Source of the DNA: Nocardioides sp. InS609-2 | GTDB lineage: Bacteria; Actinomycetota; Actinomycetes; Propionibacteriales; Nocardioidaceae | NCBI RefSeq assembly: GCF_023208195.1 | Contig: NZ_CP060034.1 | Span: 248,001-312,000, forward strand | Direction: 5' to 3' | Length of the DNA: 64,000 nucleotides | Shown here: positions 42,232 through 49,876 of the stretch, one piece after another | Layout of the letters: the number at the start of each line of letters is the position of its first letter | How positions within the stretch are numbered: the stretch's first letter is position 1 | The notes under the pieces: model-generated | Database searches by the model: none | What the model saw: only the letters and a program-made list of their open reading frames with translations | What the model was told of the DNA's origin: nothing | Program-made: the position numbers and the translations under genes

Positions 42232-43903
42232 CCTCGATCCACCGATGAGCTTGAGGTTGTGAGCGCGTCGTGAAGTGAGAATGCCCTTACGTGCTGGGAA
42301 AATCGGACTTCTTCAGGGTCCCAATTCTCACCAAGACGAAGGGCATCTCGTAGATGCAACTTTGCCACACGCCCCGTGCCACGTCGGCAGTGTTCGATGA
42401 TCCCAATCTCGTGTCGTCGGCCGGGCTGGTCCCGGTCCTCGCGCTGGCCCGATCCGCGGGACTCCAGGAACTGGCCCAAGCCCACCTCACTGTGCCGACC
42501 GACAAGGGCGCGAACGCGGGGTTGAAGGTGTCCTCGCTGGTCGCCGGGATGGTCGCCGGCGCGGACAGCATCGATGACATGGCGCTGCTCCGTCACGGCG
42601 GGATGGGCCGGGTGTTCACGAACGCCTACGCGCCCTCGACGCTGGGTTCGTTCCTGCGCACGTTCAGCTTCGGCCACGTCCGCCAGCTCGACGCTGTCGC
42701 CTCGAGGTTCTTGGCCGGGCTGGCCGAGCAGGCACCGCTGATCGTGACCTCACCTGACACCAGCGAGCGGGTGATGATCGACATCGACGACACCATCGTC
42801 GAGGTCCACGGGCACGCCAAGCAGGGCTCTGGCTACGGCTACTCCGGCGTGCGTGGGCTCAACGCGCTGCTCGCTGTCGTGTCCACGAGCCAGTCCGCGC
42901 CGGTGATCGTGGCCCACCGGCTCCGGAAGGGATCATGTGGTTCACCGCGGGGCGCGAAACGCCTGGTCGCCGACGCGTTGAAGACCACCAGCAAACTGCC
43001 CGCCAAGTCCGATCTGCGCCCGATGCTGCGAGCCGACTCCGCGTTCTACGGCGCCGAGGTGGTCAACGCGGCGTTGCGCGGTGGCGCCGACATCTCGGTC
43101 ACCGTGCGAATGGATCCCAAGGTCAAGGCGGCGATCGCCACCATCGGTGACGATGCCTGGACCACCATCGAGTACACCGACGCCGTCTTCGATGAACCCA
43201 CCAACACGTGGGTCTCCCGCGCCGAGGTCGCCGAGATTCCGTTCACCGCGTTCACTTCCAAGAAGAAAGCCGACCAAGTCACCGGACGGCTCGTGGTCCG
43301 CCGGATCCCCGACCTCAACACGTCCGCCAAGAATGGTCAGGAGACGTTGTTCGACACCTGGCGCTTCCACGCCTTCTTCACCACCACAGACCCGGCCGTG
43401 GCCGGCACGGTGGCCGCGGACAAGACCCACCGCGGCCACGCGATCATCGAACAGGTCCACTCCGACCTCAAGGGCTCCGCCCTCGCGCATCTGCCATCGG
43501 GAAAGTTCGCAGCGAACGCCGCCTGGCTCGTGCTGGCCGTCATAGCGTTCAACCTGACCAGAGCAGCCGCGACCATCACCGGCCCGGGACTCGCCAAAGC
43601 CACCACCGCGACCATCCGCCGCAAGCTGATCGCCGTGCCCGCCCGGGTCGCCTCCTCGGCACGAAGAGTGACTCTGCACCTCCCGACCGGATGGCCCTGG
43701 GAGACCGCCTGGAGCGACCTGTTCACCCGGGCCTGCGGACCACCACCGGCACCGACGACCTGACCACCCCCAGCCGACACCGGCACAACGACCAACCCGG
43801 AACAACCTGGCAGCGAGGCCAGACGGTCGGCCACGCCCACACACTCGAAGACCCCGCCTCAGCGACCGCGGACGCTCAGCCCCTGCCCATCGGTGGATCG
43901 AGG
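42232..43903 (+). mobile_element. IS1380-family insertion sequence, copy 3
   Basis: The element is 1672 bp with the same ends as the other copies and CTTAG duplicated at 42227-42231 and 43904-43908. It truncates nnrE. Seven substitutions relative to copies 1 and 2 are packed into 43652-43743, while the rest appears identical to copy 2. Confidence 0.95.
42354..43763 (+). CDS. IS1380-family transposase (copy 3, variant C-terminus)
   Basis: The 469-residue transposase equals copy 2 except near the C-terminus: GWPWETAWSDLFTRACGPPPAPTT-type residues replace Cys, Glu, Asn and Thr (C to W, E to D, N to T, T to P). The catalytic blocks are unchanged. The clustering suggests a converted or recombinant segment. 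Confidence 0.93.
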   Translation: MQLCHTPRATSAVFDDPNLVSSAGLVPVLALARSAGLQELAQAHLTVPTDKGANAGLKVSSLVAGMVAGADSIDDMALLRHGGMGRVFTNAYAPSTLGSFLRTFSFGHVRQLDAVASRFLAGLAEQAPLIVTSPDTSERVMIDIDDTIVEVHGHAKQGSGYGYSGVRGLNALLAVVSTSQSAPVIVAHRLRKGSCGSPRGAKRLVADALKTTSKLPAKSDLRPMLRADSAFYGAEVVNAALRGGADISVTVRMDPKVKAAIATIGDDAWTTIEYTDAVFDEPTNTWVSRAEVAEIPFTAFTSKKKADQVTGRLVVRRIPDLNTSAKNGQETLFDTWRFHAFFTTTDPAVAGTVAADKTHRGHAIIEQVHSDLKGSALAHLPSGKFAANAAWLVLAVIAFNLTRAAATITGPGLAKATTATIRRKLIAVPARVASSARRVTLHLPTGWPWETAWSDLFTRACGPPPAPTT

Positions 43904-43940
43904 CTTAGAACGCGCCGGGAAGGATTTACCTCACGATTGA

Positions 43941-43975
43941 GTGCCGCCCGAACGACGACGTTGTTCGGGCGGCAC
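43941..43975 (-). terminator. Terminator after the AhpD-like gene
   Basis: GTGCCGCCCGAAC and GTTCGGGCGGCAC form a perfect 13-bp stem with a 9-base loop, 30 bases after the stop at 44006. Confidence 0.75.
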
Positions 43976-44005
43976 CCGTCCGTGACTCGAGCGTGGAAGC
44001 GACGT

Positions 44006-44548
44006 TCAGAGCGCCGGAGCGGCCGGAAGGTCGAGATCGGTCTCCACGAAGTGGTTGAAGTAGTTCGTGAGCAGGTTCAACGTGACGTGCGCGGACAGCT
44101 CGGTGATCTGCTCGTCGCTCCACCCCGCGTCGAGGGCAGCCTGCCAGGAGGCGTCCTCGACGGAACCGATGTTGGTGGTGTACTGGCGGGCGAGGGTGAG
44201 CAGAGCGTCGAGCTTGGCGTCGAAGTCCGCCTCGCCTCGTCGGATGGCAATCATCTCGTCGTTGGTGAGGCCCGCGGCCTTGCCGCCTCCGGTGTGGGCT
44301 GCCTGGCAGTAGTTGCACTCGTCCGCGTTGCCCACGGCCAGTGCGATCGCCTCTCGGGTGCGTGCGTCGAACGAGCCGTAGTCGGCGATGACCTGCTGGA
44401 TGGCGATGTAGCTCTGGAGCACTACCGGCGAGTGGGCCATCCCGCCGTGAATGTTGATGACCTTGCCGAACTTCGCCTCCAGCGCCTTCAGGTCGTCGCG
44501 GCTCTGCTCGGGGGCACTCTGAGTGGTGTGGACGGGAATCCGGGCCAT
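44006..44548 (-). CDS. AhpD-like carboxymuconolactone decarboxylase family protein
   Basis: The 180-residue helical protein starts at ATG 44548 (MARIPVHT). It carries KFGKVINIHGGMAHSPVVLQSYIAI, then REAIALAVGNADECNYCQAAHTGGGKAAGL with active-site Cys78-x-x-Cys81 and His85, and a second helical repeat (LNLLTNYFNHFVETDLDLP). E. coli YnjA belongs to the same superfamily. It probably works as a peroxidase or its thiol partner. It is divergent from a Crp/Fnr gene across 131 bases with a dyad operator. Confidence 0.9.
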   Translation of the reverse strand: MARIPVHTTQSAPEQSRDDLKALEAKFGKVINIHGGMAHSPVVLQSYIAIQQVIADYGSFDARTREAIALAVGNADECNYCQAAHTGGGKAAGLTNDEMIAIRRGEADFDAKLDALLTLARQYTTNIGSVEDASWQAALDAGWSDEQITELSAHVTLNLLTNYFNHFVETDLDLPAAPAL

Positions 44549-44623
44549 GGGTGGCTCTCCTCTGGTTTGTGGATGCGGTGCTGACGTACGTAGAAGCAAC
44601 TCATGTCCCGCCTACGTCCCGGA

Positions 44624-44641
44624 GTGTCACTTCGGTGACAC
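44624..44641. promoter_or_regulatory. Putative Crp/Fnr operator, site 1
   Basis: GTGTCACTTCGGTGACAC (extending to a 20-bp dyad, AGTGTCAC-TTCG-GTGACACT, 44623-44642) lies between the divergent AhpD-like and Crp/Fnr genes. The GTGAC half-site is the classical Crp/Fnr type. Confidence 0.65.
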
Positions 44642-44679
44642 TGTTGACCATCGCCTTCGAAGAAACGTGCAGGAGAAGC

Positions 44680-45372
44680 ATGCGCATTCGCCAGGAGCAA
44701 TCAGCATCCTTCCGGGATGCCCTCTGGGTCTCACGGTGCGTGGGACATGCGGAGACGACGCCGCTACGACTCGAGGACGTCGAAGGCCTTGCTCGCTTCA
44801 TCGAGGTACGAACCTTGGTCGCCGGCGAGCCGCTGCAGCGCCTCGGCGAGGTGCCAACGGCGGTTTGCATCGTCCGTGAGGGCTGCCTGGAGATCGCGGT
44901 GCACGGGTCTGGTGGGCGAATGGTCATCCAGACGCTACGAGCAGGTGACATCGACGGTGACATCCAGATCCTGCTCGGCATGCCGATGCCCTACGAAACA
45001 CGGGCGAACACCGAGACCACCTGTCTCATGCTGAGCCGCAGCCACTTCGAAGAGCTCCTCGCCACCCACCCCCAGGTCTCGCGGCGGTGGCTGACAAGCG
45101 TGTCCCAGCGTCTGGCGCGATCTCACTCCCGGCTGACGAGCCTGCTCGGGCAGCCGCTCGAGACCCAGGTCGCTCAGCTGCTGTTGGAGGAACGCGTGGA
45201 CGACGTGGTGTCCTTGCCCCAGACCACCGTGGCCGCGCTGCTCGGAGTTCGCCGTCCCTCGGTGAACCGGGTGCTCCGCAAGTTCGCTCGCGGCGGCCTG
45301 GTCGAGATCAGCTATGGCCGGGTGCAGATCCTCGACGCTGCGGCGCTCGCAGGCATCACCACGGAGCAGTAG
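44680..45372 (+). CDS. Crp/Fnr family transcriptional regulator
   Basis: The 230-residue regulator starts at ATG 44680, four bases after AGGAGA. The sensor domain has FIEVRTLVAGEPLQRLGEVPTAVCIVREGCLEIAV and LRAGDIDGDIQILLGMPMPYETRA. After the dimer helix (WLTSVSQRLARSHSRLTSLLG) comes the winged helix (QTTVAALLGVRRPSVNRVLRKFARGGLVEISYGRVQIL). It has three Cys (one in SRCVG, two flanking VREG) but not the FNR spacing. A matching dyad lies upstream and another downstream, so it likely controls itself, the AhpD-like gene and the patatin-like gene. Confidence 0.9.
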   Translation: MRIRQEQSASFRDALWVSRCVGHAETTPLRLEDVEGLARFIEVRTLVAGEPLQRLGEVPTAVCIVREGCLEIAVHGSGGRMVIQTLRAGDIDGDIQILLGMPMPYETRANTETTCLMLSRSHFEELLATHPQVSRRWLTSVSQRLARSHSRLTSLLGQPLETQVAQLLLEERVDDVVSLPQTTVAALLGVRRPSVNRVLRKFARGGLVEISYGRVQILDAAALAGITTEQ

Positions 45373-45382
45373 CCAGCGGCTT

Positions 45383-45400
45383 GTGTCTTCAAGGTGACAC
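45383..45400 (+). promoter_or_regulatory. Putative Crp/Fnr operator, site 2
   Basis: GTGTCTTCAAGGTGACAC shares GTGTC-N5-GGTGACAC with site 1 (13 of 18 bases, same spacing). It lies 10 bases after the Crp/Fnr stop and 77 bases before the patatin-like start. Confidence 0.55.
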
Positions 45401-45476
45401 TCTGCGTCGCCGAGCGGTGAATTTCGGGCTTTTCTCGTAACTGGAGGTGCCCACCTCCGGATCGAGGAGGCAGGCG

Positions 45477-46260
45477 ATGACTACCGCGTTCGTGCTCTCC
45501 GGTGGAGCGAACCTCGGCGCAGCCCAGGCGGGCACGCTGGTAGCGCTGGGCGAGGCCGGGATCCGCCCGGATCTGATCGTGGCCACCTCGGTCGGGGCCG
45601 TGAACGGAGCCTGGATCGCGGGCGAAGGTGACATCGAGGATCTCCTCGACGTATGGCGGGCCTTGCGACGCTCCGATGTGTTCCCCGCAGGGCCGGTGGG
45701 AGGACTGCTGGGCTTTCTTGGAAGAAGCGACCATCTGGGCAGTGACGGCGGCCTCCGGCGGCTGCTGCGCACTCACCTTCGGTTCTCGGATCTCGAGAGC
45801 GCAGCGACCCCGCTCCATGTCGCGGCCACGGACCTGCTGACCGGCGAGGGAGTCCTGCTTTCATCCGGGACGCAATCGAAGCCATCTTGACGAGCTCTGC
45901 CATCCCGGGTGTGCTCCCGCCGGTTGTCGTCGACTGACGGGCACTCATGGACGGCGGCGTCGTGAACAACACGCCGATCTCACATGCCGTCGAGCTTGGC
46001 GCAGATGAGGTCTGCGTGGTCGCGACCGGATACGCGTGTGCTCTCGACAGGCCTCCACGAGGCGCCTTGGGGGTGGCCCTGCATGTGTGTCTGATCTCGG
46101 TACCCCGACCGACTTCGGCCAGGCAGACGACCTCATTCGAAGAGCCCGTGAGCACACGAGGATGTGGCTTGAGCGTGGGAACGTTGGTGGCTCCGTGACG
46201 GCCATCACGGAAGGTAAGCTCGCGGACCCCTTGATCCAGTCCCCGTCGCCAACCTGGTGA
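45477..46260 (+). pseudogene. Patatin-like phospholipase, broken
   Basis: ATG 45477 follows GGAGG. The first frame has the oxyanion and nucleophile motifs AFVLSGGANLGAAQAG and VATSVGAVNGAW (GxSxG modified to TSVGA), to GEGVLLSSG. A frameshift near 45860 leads to EAILTSSAIPGVLPPVVVD, then TGA (45936-45938) in place of the usual Gly codon, then ALMDGGVVNNTPISHAVELGADEV with the catalytic D-G-G. A further frameshift gives DDLIRRAREHTRMWLERG. At least three lesions show a dead gene. Confidence 0.8.
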
Positions 46261-46726
46261 CCGGTCGGCTTCTCGTCGTCCAGCTCGTCCGCTACTTCGG
46301 CTGCCTCCCTGCCAGGACTGGCTGATGCAGCTCGACCAACTGGCGCCATCCCTGTCCGAGCACGGCATCTCCCTAGCCGCCATCGGGGGATCGGCGGATT
46401 ACCAGGCGCGGTGGCTGCGAGACGAACAAGGCGTCGACGTACCCTTATTCCTCGACCCCGATCACCAGTTCCGCAGCGCGGTTGTCCTCGACAAACGCCT
46501 CGGACTCAAATTGTTGGACCCCCGTGGCGCAGCCGCCTACACGCGCTCGCTACGTATGGGCCTCCGGCCCCAGCACATCACTCGCGACACCGTCCAAGCT
46601 CCCGGCGTGGTCATCCTGGTCCGGCACCACAACGTCTCCTGGCAGTACCGAGGCCATCGGATCGGCGACTACCCAGCCATGCACGAGCACGAGCAGGCCG
46701 TTCTCGAACTCGCGATGATGACCTGA
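46257..46726 (+). pseudogene. AhpC/TSA-type peroxiredoxin-like protein, frameshifted
   Basis: GTG 46257 overlaps the end of the patatin remnant. The first frame reads LLVVQLVRYFGCLP. At about 46308 the continuation (CQDWLMQLDQLAPSLSEHGISLAAIGGS, VPLFLDPDHQFRSAVVLD, PGVVILVRHHNVSWQYRGHRIGDYP) is in another frame. The C-L-P-C active site belongs to the peroxiredoxin-like AhpC/TSA family (about 170-190 residues). The frame from ATG 46325 alone lacks the active site. Confidence 0.65.
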
Positions 46727-47095
46727 CACAGCCTCGGGAATAAGCCGGGTCGCGCACGATCTCGCGCCGATGAAGCACGACGGCCAGCTCGTGTCATTCG
46801 GCGTGCCTCTCCGACCAACTCGTCGACCAACCCCGGGAGGTGGGCGTCGTCCAGGTCGGCCCGGCGCGCTCGGTGTCGCACACGTCCAAACCTGACAAGG
46901 ACACCGACCAAGACAACTGCAAGGGAGGCCACAGGCACAGTCCCGGCTCGCAGGAGGCAGGGCCGTTGCGCCAATGAGCGCGATTCGTCTAGCTTTCCCG
47001 GACGTCCGACCGCCTGGCCGCAACGGGACCAGCGGATGGGGCGCGCGGGTAGCGGCGACATCTCGGACGTGATCATGAAGTGCTTAGCCGGAGTC
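46727..47095. other. Stretch without a recognisable gene
   Basis: On the minus strand, 46800-46960 keeps some coding bias (one hydrophobic segment VPVASLAVVLVGVLVRF, then RRADLDDAHLPGLVDELVGEARR). There is no start with a ribosome site and the ends are nonsense. It is probably another gene remnant, family unknown. Confidence 0.35.
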
Positions 47096-48448
47096 CTAGA
47101 GCATCGATCCAAGGTCGGATCCGACGGTGGGGTAGGCGGCCGTCGCGGACTTGAGTTGTCGGGTGGTGAGGCCGAGCTTGATGGCCAGGCCGAGGGTGTT
47201 GATCAGTTCCCCGTACTCGGGACCCAGCAGGTGGGCACCCACGATCTGGTCGCTGGACTGGTCGATGAGGACCTTCGCTGCTGCGGTCGTCTCGCCGATC
47301 CGGTAGTTGGAGTACCAGCCACTGGTGTCGGAGTAGCGGACGGCGAGGTCGATCCCGGCTGCGCGTGCTTCGGACTCAAGCATGCCGACGCGGGCGAGCT
47401 CGGGGATGGTGAAGACCGCTGTGGGGATGCCTGCGTAGTCCGGGGCGGTGGTGGTGCCCTTGATCATGTTGGAGGCGGCGACCTTGGCTTCGGAGACCGC
47501 GACCGGGGTGAGCGGCATGCCTTCGGTGTCGGCCGAGTCTCCGGCAGCCCAAAGGGCCGGGTTCGTCGTGCTCTGCAGGTAGTCCGCGACCTTGATGCCG
47601 TGCTCGCCCCACTCGACCCCGCCGGCGTCGAGACCCAGGTCGGCCAGCTCCGCGACCCGTCCCGCGCCATGGACCACGAGGTCGGTCTCGATCGTTTCCC
47701 GAGTGCCGGCGTGCTCGAGGGTGACCTGGTAGCCGCCGTCAGAGGGCTGTACGGCCACGATGGTGGTGGTGCGGCGCAGGTCGATGCCGACTTCCCGGCC
47801 GCGGTCGACCAGGAGCTCGACCAGGTCGGGGTCGAAGTTCTTCAGCGGGCGCTCGCCGCGGTCGACGATGACCGCAGTGCTGCCTGCCCGCGCGGCGATG
47901 TGGGCGAACTCGAAGGAGATGAAACCGCCACCGACGAACAAGATCCGAGACGGAAGGGCGTCGAGATCGAGGAAGTCGGTGCTGTCGATGAGGTGCTCGT
48001 GGCCCGGGAAGTCCAGGGGGCGGGGTCGGGCGCCGGTGGCGACGAGGAAGCGGTCGGCGTCGTAGGGGGTCCCGTCGATCTCGATCTGGCGTGGACCGGT
48101 GAACCTCGCTTGGCCGTGCAGGGTGGTGACACCGTTGCCGGTCAGGCCGTCCTCCACGCCTCGGGGGACCGGGTCGGTGAAGCCGTGCTTGTGCTTCATC
48201 AGGTCGGGCCAGTTGATCGAGAGGTGTGCGTCGTCGATGCCTTTGCCGCGCATCAGTCGCGCGCTCTCGATGATCTCGGCACTGCGCCGCAGGATCTTCT
48301 TCGGGTCGCATCCCCGCAGCGCGCACGTGCCGCCGTAGGGGAGGGAATCGACGATGGCGACACTCCATCCTTGAGCTGCGCACTTGTTGGCGGCGGCGAC
48401 ACCGGCCATGCCGGCGCCGATGACGATGAGGTCGTAGCTCTGACTCAT
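47096..48448 (-). CDS. Flavoprotein disulfide reductase of a mer-like operon
   Basis: The 450-residue enzyme has FAD fold LIVIGAGMAGVAAANKCAAQG, disulfide motif YGGTCALRGCDPKK (Cys42, Cys47), NAD(P) fold ILFVGGGFISFEFAHIAARAG, AAGDSADT and a C-terminal LGLAIKLGLTTRQLKSATAAYPTVGSDLGSML. The usual V-x-x-G-C-V-P-S-K is A-L-R-G-C-D-P-K-K, as in glutathione-amide/trypanothione-like sidebranches. The vicinal Cys pair that ends true mercuric reductases is absent, as is an N-terminal metal-binding domain. It overlaps the MerT-like gene (ATGA). Confidence 0.85.
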   Translation of the reverse strand: MSQSYDLIVIGAGMAGVAAANKCAAQGWSVAIVDSLPYGGTCALRGCDPKKILRRSAEIIESARLMRGKGIDDAHLSINWPDLMKHKHGFTDPVPRGVEDGLTGNGVTTLHGQARFTGPRQIEIDGTPYDADRFLVATGARPRPLDFPGHEHLIDSTDFLDLDALPSRILFVGGGFISFEFAHIAARAGSTAVIVDRGERPLKNFDPDLVELLVDRGREVGIDLRRTTTIVAVQPSDGGYQVTLEHAGTRETIETDLVVHGAGRVAELADLGLDAGGVEWGEHGIKVADYLQSTTNPALWAAGDSADTEGMPLTPVAVSEAKVAASNMIKGTTTAPDYAGIPTAVFTIPELARVGMLESEARAAGIDLAVRYSDTSGWYSNYRIGETTAAAKVLIDQSSDQIVGAHLLGPEYGELINTLGLAIKLGLTTRQLKSATAAYPTVGSDLGSML

Positions 48449-48741
48449 CTGTGGCTTTCCTTCGGGGAGTCGTCGGAGGTCCCGTGGGATTTGGTGGCCT
48501 GGTGCGCGCTTGGCGAACGCAGGTCACAGGTGAGGTCGGGGCTCCGCCGTTGTTTCGCCCACCGCGCCAACCCGACGGCGAGGAGCGCGACGCCAAGTCC
48601 GATCAGGGCCGCGCTCTGCAATGACCATCCGGCGATCGCGCCCAGGACCCCCAGCGACAGCAGGACCGGCAGGCCGCAGCAGAGACCGAAGACTCCGGCG
48701 ACCGCGGCGATCGGCCCGAGGGTCCCGATCCGGTCACGCAT
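48445..48741 (-). CDS. MerT-like small membrane protein
   Basis: The 98-residue protein has two or three membrane helices. The vicinal Cys pair in the first helix (VAGVFGLCCGLPVLLSLGVLGAIAGW) is the Hg(II)-binding site of MerT-type mercury importers. A polar C-terminal tail of about 35 residues with one Cys follows. It overlaps the thioredoxin-like gene upstream by eight bases and the reductase downstream by four. Confidence 0.7.
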   Translation of the reverse strand: MRDRIGTLGPIAAVAGVFGLCCGLPVLLSLGVLGAIAGWSLQSAALIGLGVALLAVGLARWAKQRRSPDLTCDLRSPSAHQATKSHGTSDDSPKESHR

Positions 48742-49033
48742 CGGCTAGCACCGCACGCAACTGGGCGAGCGTGGGTGCGCCCTGGTAGCCGTCCGGCGTG
48801 AGGTACCTGCGACAGGAGAGCCCGACCTCGGCGCCGGGTGCGGCGAAGACGTCCACGCCGTCGACCAGGATGCTCGGTGAGCCGTGGCACCGGGTGCGCT
48901 CGGCTTCTGCCGGAGTCTCGACGAGGTGGCGGGTCAAGCGGATATCGGGGCGCTCAGCCGCAATGGCGGTCAGCCGCTCGTCAGCGACCTTCCAGTTCGG
49001 GCAGTCCTCGAAGTAGAGCAGCGTGATGTCCAT
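48734..49033 (-). CDS. Thioredoxin-fold protein of a mer-like operon
   Basis: The 99-residue protein starts at ATG 49033. ITLLYFEDCPNWKVADERL, CHGSPSILVDGVDVF and a Cys in VGLSCRRYLTPDGYQG match a small family of thioredoxin-fold proteins common in actinobacterial heavy-metal and mercury clusters; only one Cys of the CxxC site remains (CPNW). It may carry metal or thiols to MerT. The promoter's -10 element ends about eight bases before the ATG, so the message is probably leaderless. Confidence 0.75.
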   Translation of the reverse strand: MDITLLYFEDCPNWKVADERLTAIAAERPDIRLTRHLVETPAEAERTRCHGSPSILVDGVDVFAAPGAEVGLSCRRYLTPDGYQGAPTLAQLRAVLADA

Positions 49034-49040
49034 GCCCGCG

Positions 49041-49072
49041 ACGCTAGACCTTGATCCGCAGTGCAAGGTCAA
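49041..49072 (-). promoter_or_regulatory. MerR-type promoter with spacer dyad
   Basis: On the minus strand TTGACC (49072-49067) and TAGCGT (49046-49041) are separated by 20 bases. This overlong spacer contains the dyad GACCTTG-N10-CAAGGTC (49047-49070), the hallmark of promoters untwisted by MerR-family activators. It drives the thioredoxin-like, MerT-like and reductase genes. Confidence 0.85.
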
Positions 49073-49088
49073 GTCGTAGAGTGGAGTC

Positions 49089-49490
49089 ATGCGCATCGGA
49101 GAAGCCGCCGAGACCGCGGGCGTGCCGACGCAGACCATCCGCTTCTACGAGCGCCGGGGCTTACTGCCTGCGCCGCGGCGGGGCCACAATGGATACCGCG
49201 AGTACGACGCCTCGATCCTCACTCGACTCGCGTTCATCCGCAGCGGGCAGACGGCCGGACTCACCCTGGTGGAGGTGGCCAGCATCCTCGATCTGCGCCG
49301 CGACGGAGCTGTCCCGTGCGCCCACGTCCATTCCCTGCTCCTGACCAAGCTGGATGACATCCGGGCCCGGCAGCGTGAGCTCGCCGTACTCGAGGTGGAG
49401 CTGGAAGGGCTAATCACTCGCAGTGACCGACTCGATCCTGCTGACTGCACCGACGTTCAGATCTGTCACATCATCGCGCCGGACGCCTAA
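49089..49490 (+). CDS. MerR-family metal-responsive regulator
   Basis: The 133-residue protein has the MerR helix-turn-helix (RIGEAAETAGVPTQTIRFYERRGLLPAPRRGHNGYREYD), a second wing (RLAFIRSGQTAGLTLVEVASILDL), a long dimer helix and three Cys (Cys77, Cys120, Cys126). MerR uses three Cys for Hg(II), but the spacings here (43 and 6) differ from the usual 35 and 9, so the metal is not certain. It is divergent from the mer-like operon, whose promoter dyad lies 19-42 bases upstream of its ATG. Confidence 0.88.
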   Translation: MRIGEAAETAGVPTQTIRFYERRGLLPAPRRGHNGYREYDASILTRLAFIRSGQTAGLTLVEVASILDLRRDGAVPCAHVHSLLLTKLDDIRARQRELAVLEVELEGLITRSDRLDPADCTDVQICHIIAPDA

Positions 49491-49535
49491 TCCGACGGCC
49501 ACGTGCGTCCGGCCCGGGGGAGTACATTCGGTGAG

Positions 49536-49703
49536 ATGAGGCGCAGCGTAGTCATCGCGATCACGCTCTACCTCGGCGCGGCGCTCGGGACACGCGCCGC
49601 TGAGGCGGCCGGGATGCAGCGTTGCCACTGCTCATCCTCGTGCTGGTGTCGCCGACCGATCCTCAGCGCCTTCCGCTGGGTAGCCCCGATGGGCCATCGA
49701 TAG
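49536..49703 (+). CDS. Small Cys-rich membrane-anchored protein
   Basis: The 55-residue frame starts at ATG 49536. A hydrophobic helix (SVVIAITLYLGAALGTRAAEAAG) leads to a short Cys-rich tail with C-x-C, a further Cys and C-W-C (MQRCHCSSSCWCRRP) and FRWVAPMGHR. The regular Cys pattern suggests metal binding or disulfides. It follows the MerR gene by 45 bases on the same strand. I recall similar small actinobacterial proteins but no named family. Confidence 0.5.
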   Translation: MRRSVVIAITLYLGAALGTRAAEAAGMQRCHCSSSCWCRRPILSAFRWVAPMGHR

Positions 49704-49876
49704 TCGCAACCAGCCACGCGCGCTGGACATCTACTAGTCGTTAACTCTGGCAAGGTCGCACAGACACGTCCCGGTTTGCGCAAGCGACGTCAAAGGCGCA
49801 TGACGCTGTTTCTGCAGGTCAGCGTCGGTTTCCGCGAACAAGAACAAGTCCGAGCCGAGCACCTACTCAACGTCAA

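Noticed and set aside
43208..44584. 458-residue plus-strand frame crossing the right end of IS1380 copy 3
   Set aside because: It is an out-of-frame shadow of the transposase that reads on into antisense of the AhpD-like gene; not a fusion gene.
46669..47112. 147-residue minus-strand gene
   Set aside because: Only about 50 codons show coding bias, it overlaps the end of a plus-strand gene, and no family or start is evident; kept as possible remnant only.
47096..48448. True mercuric reductase (merA)
   Set aside because: It lacks the terminal vicinal Cys pair and the N-terminal metal-binding domain, and its disulfide motif is CALRGC.
47036..48748. 570-residue plus-strand reading frame
   Set aside because: It is antisense to the disulfide reductase and MerT-like genes, both of which have clear motifs.
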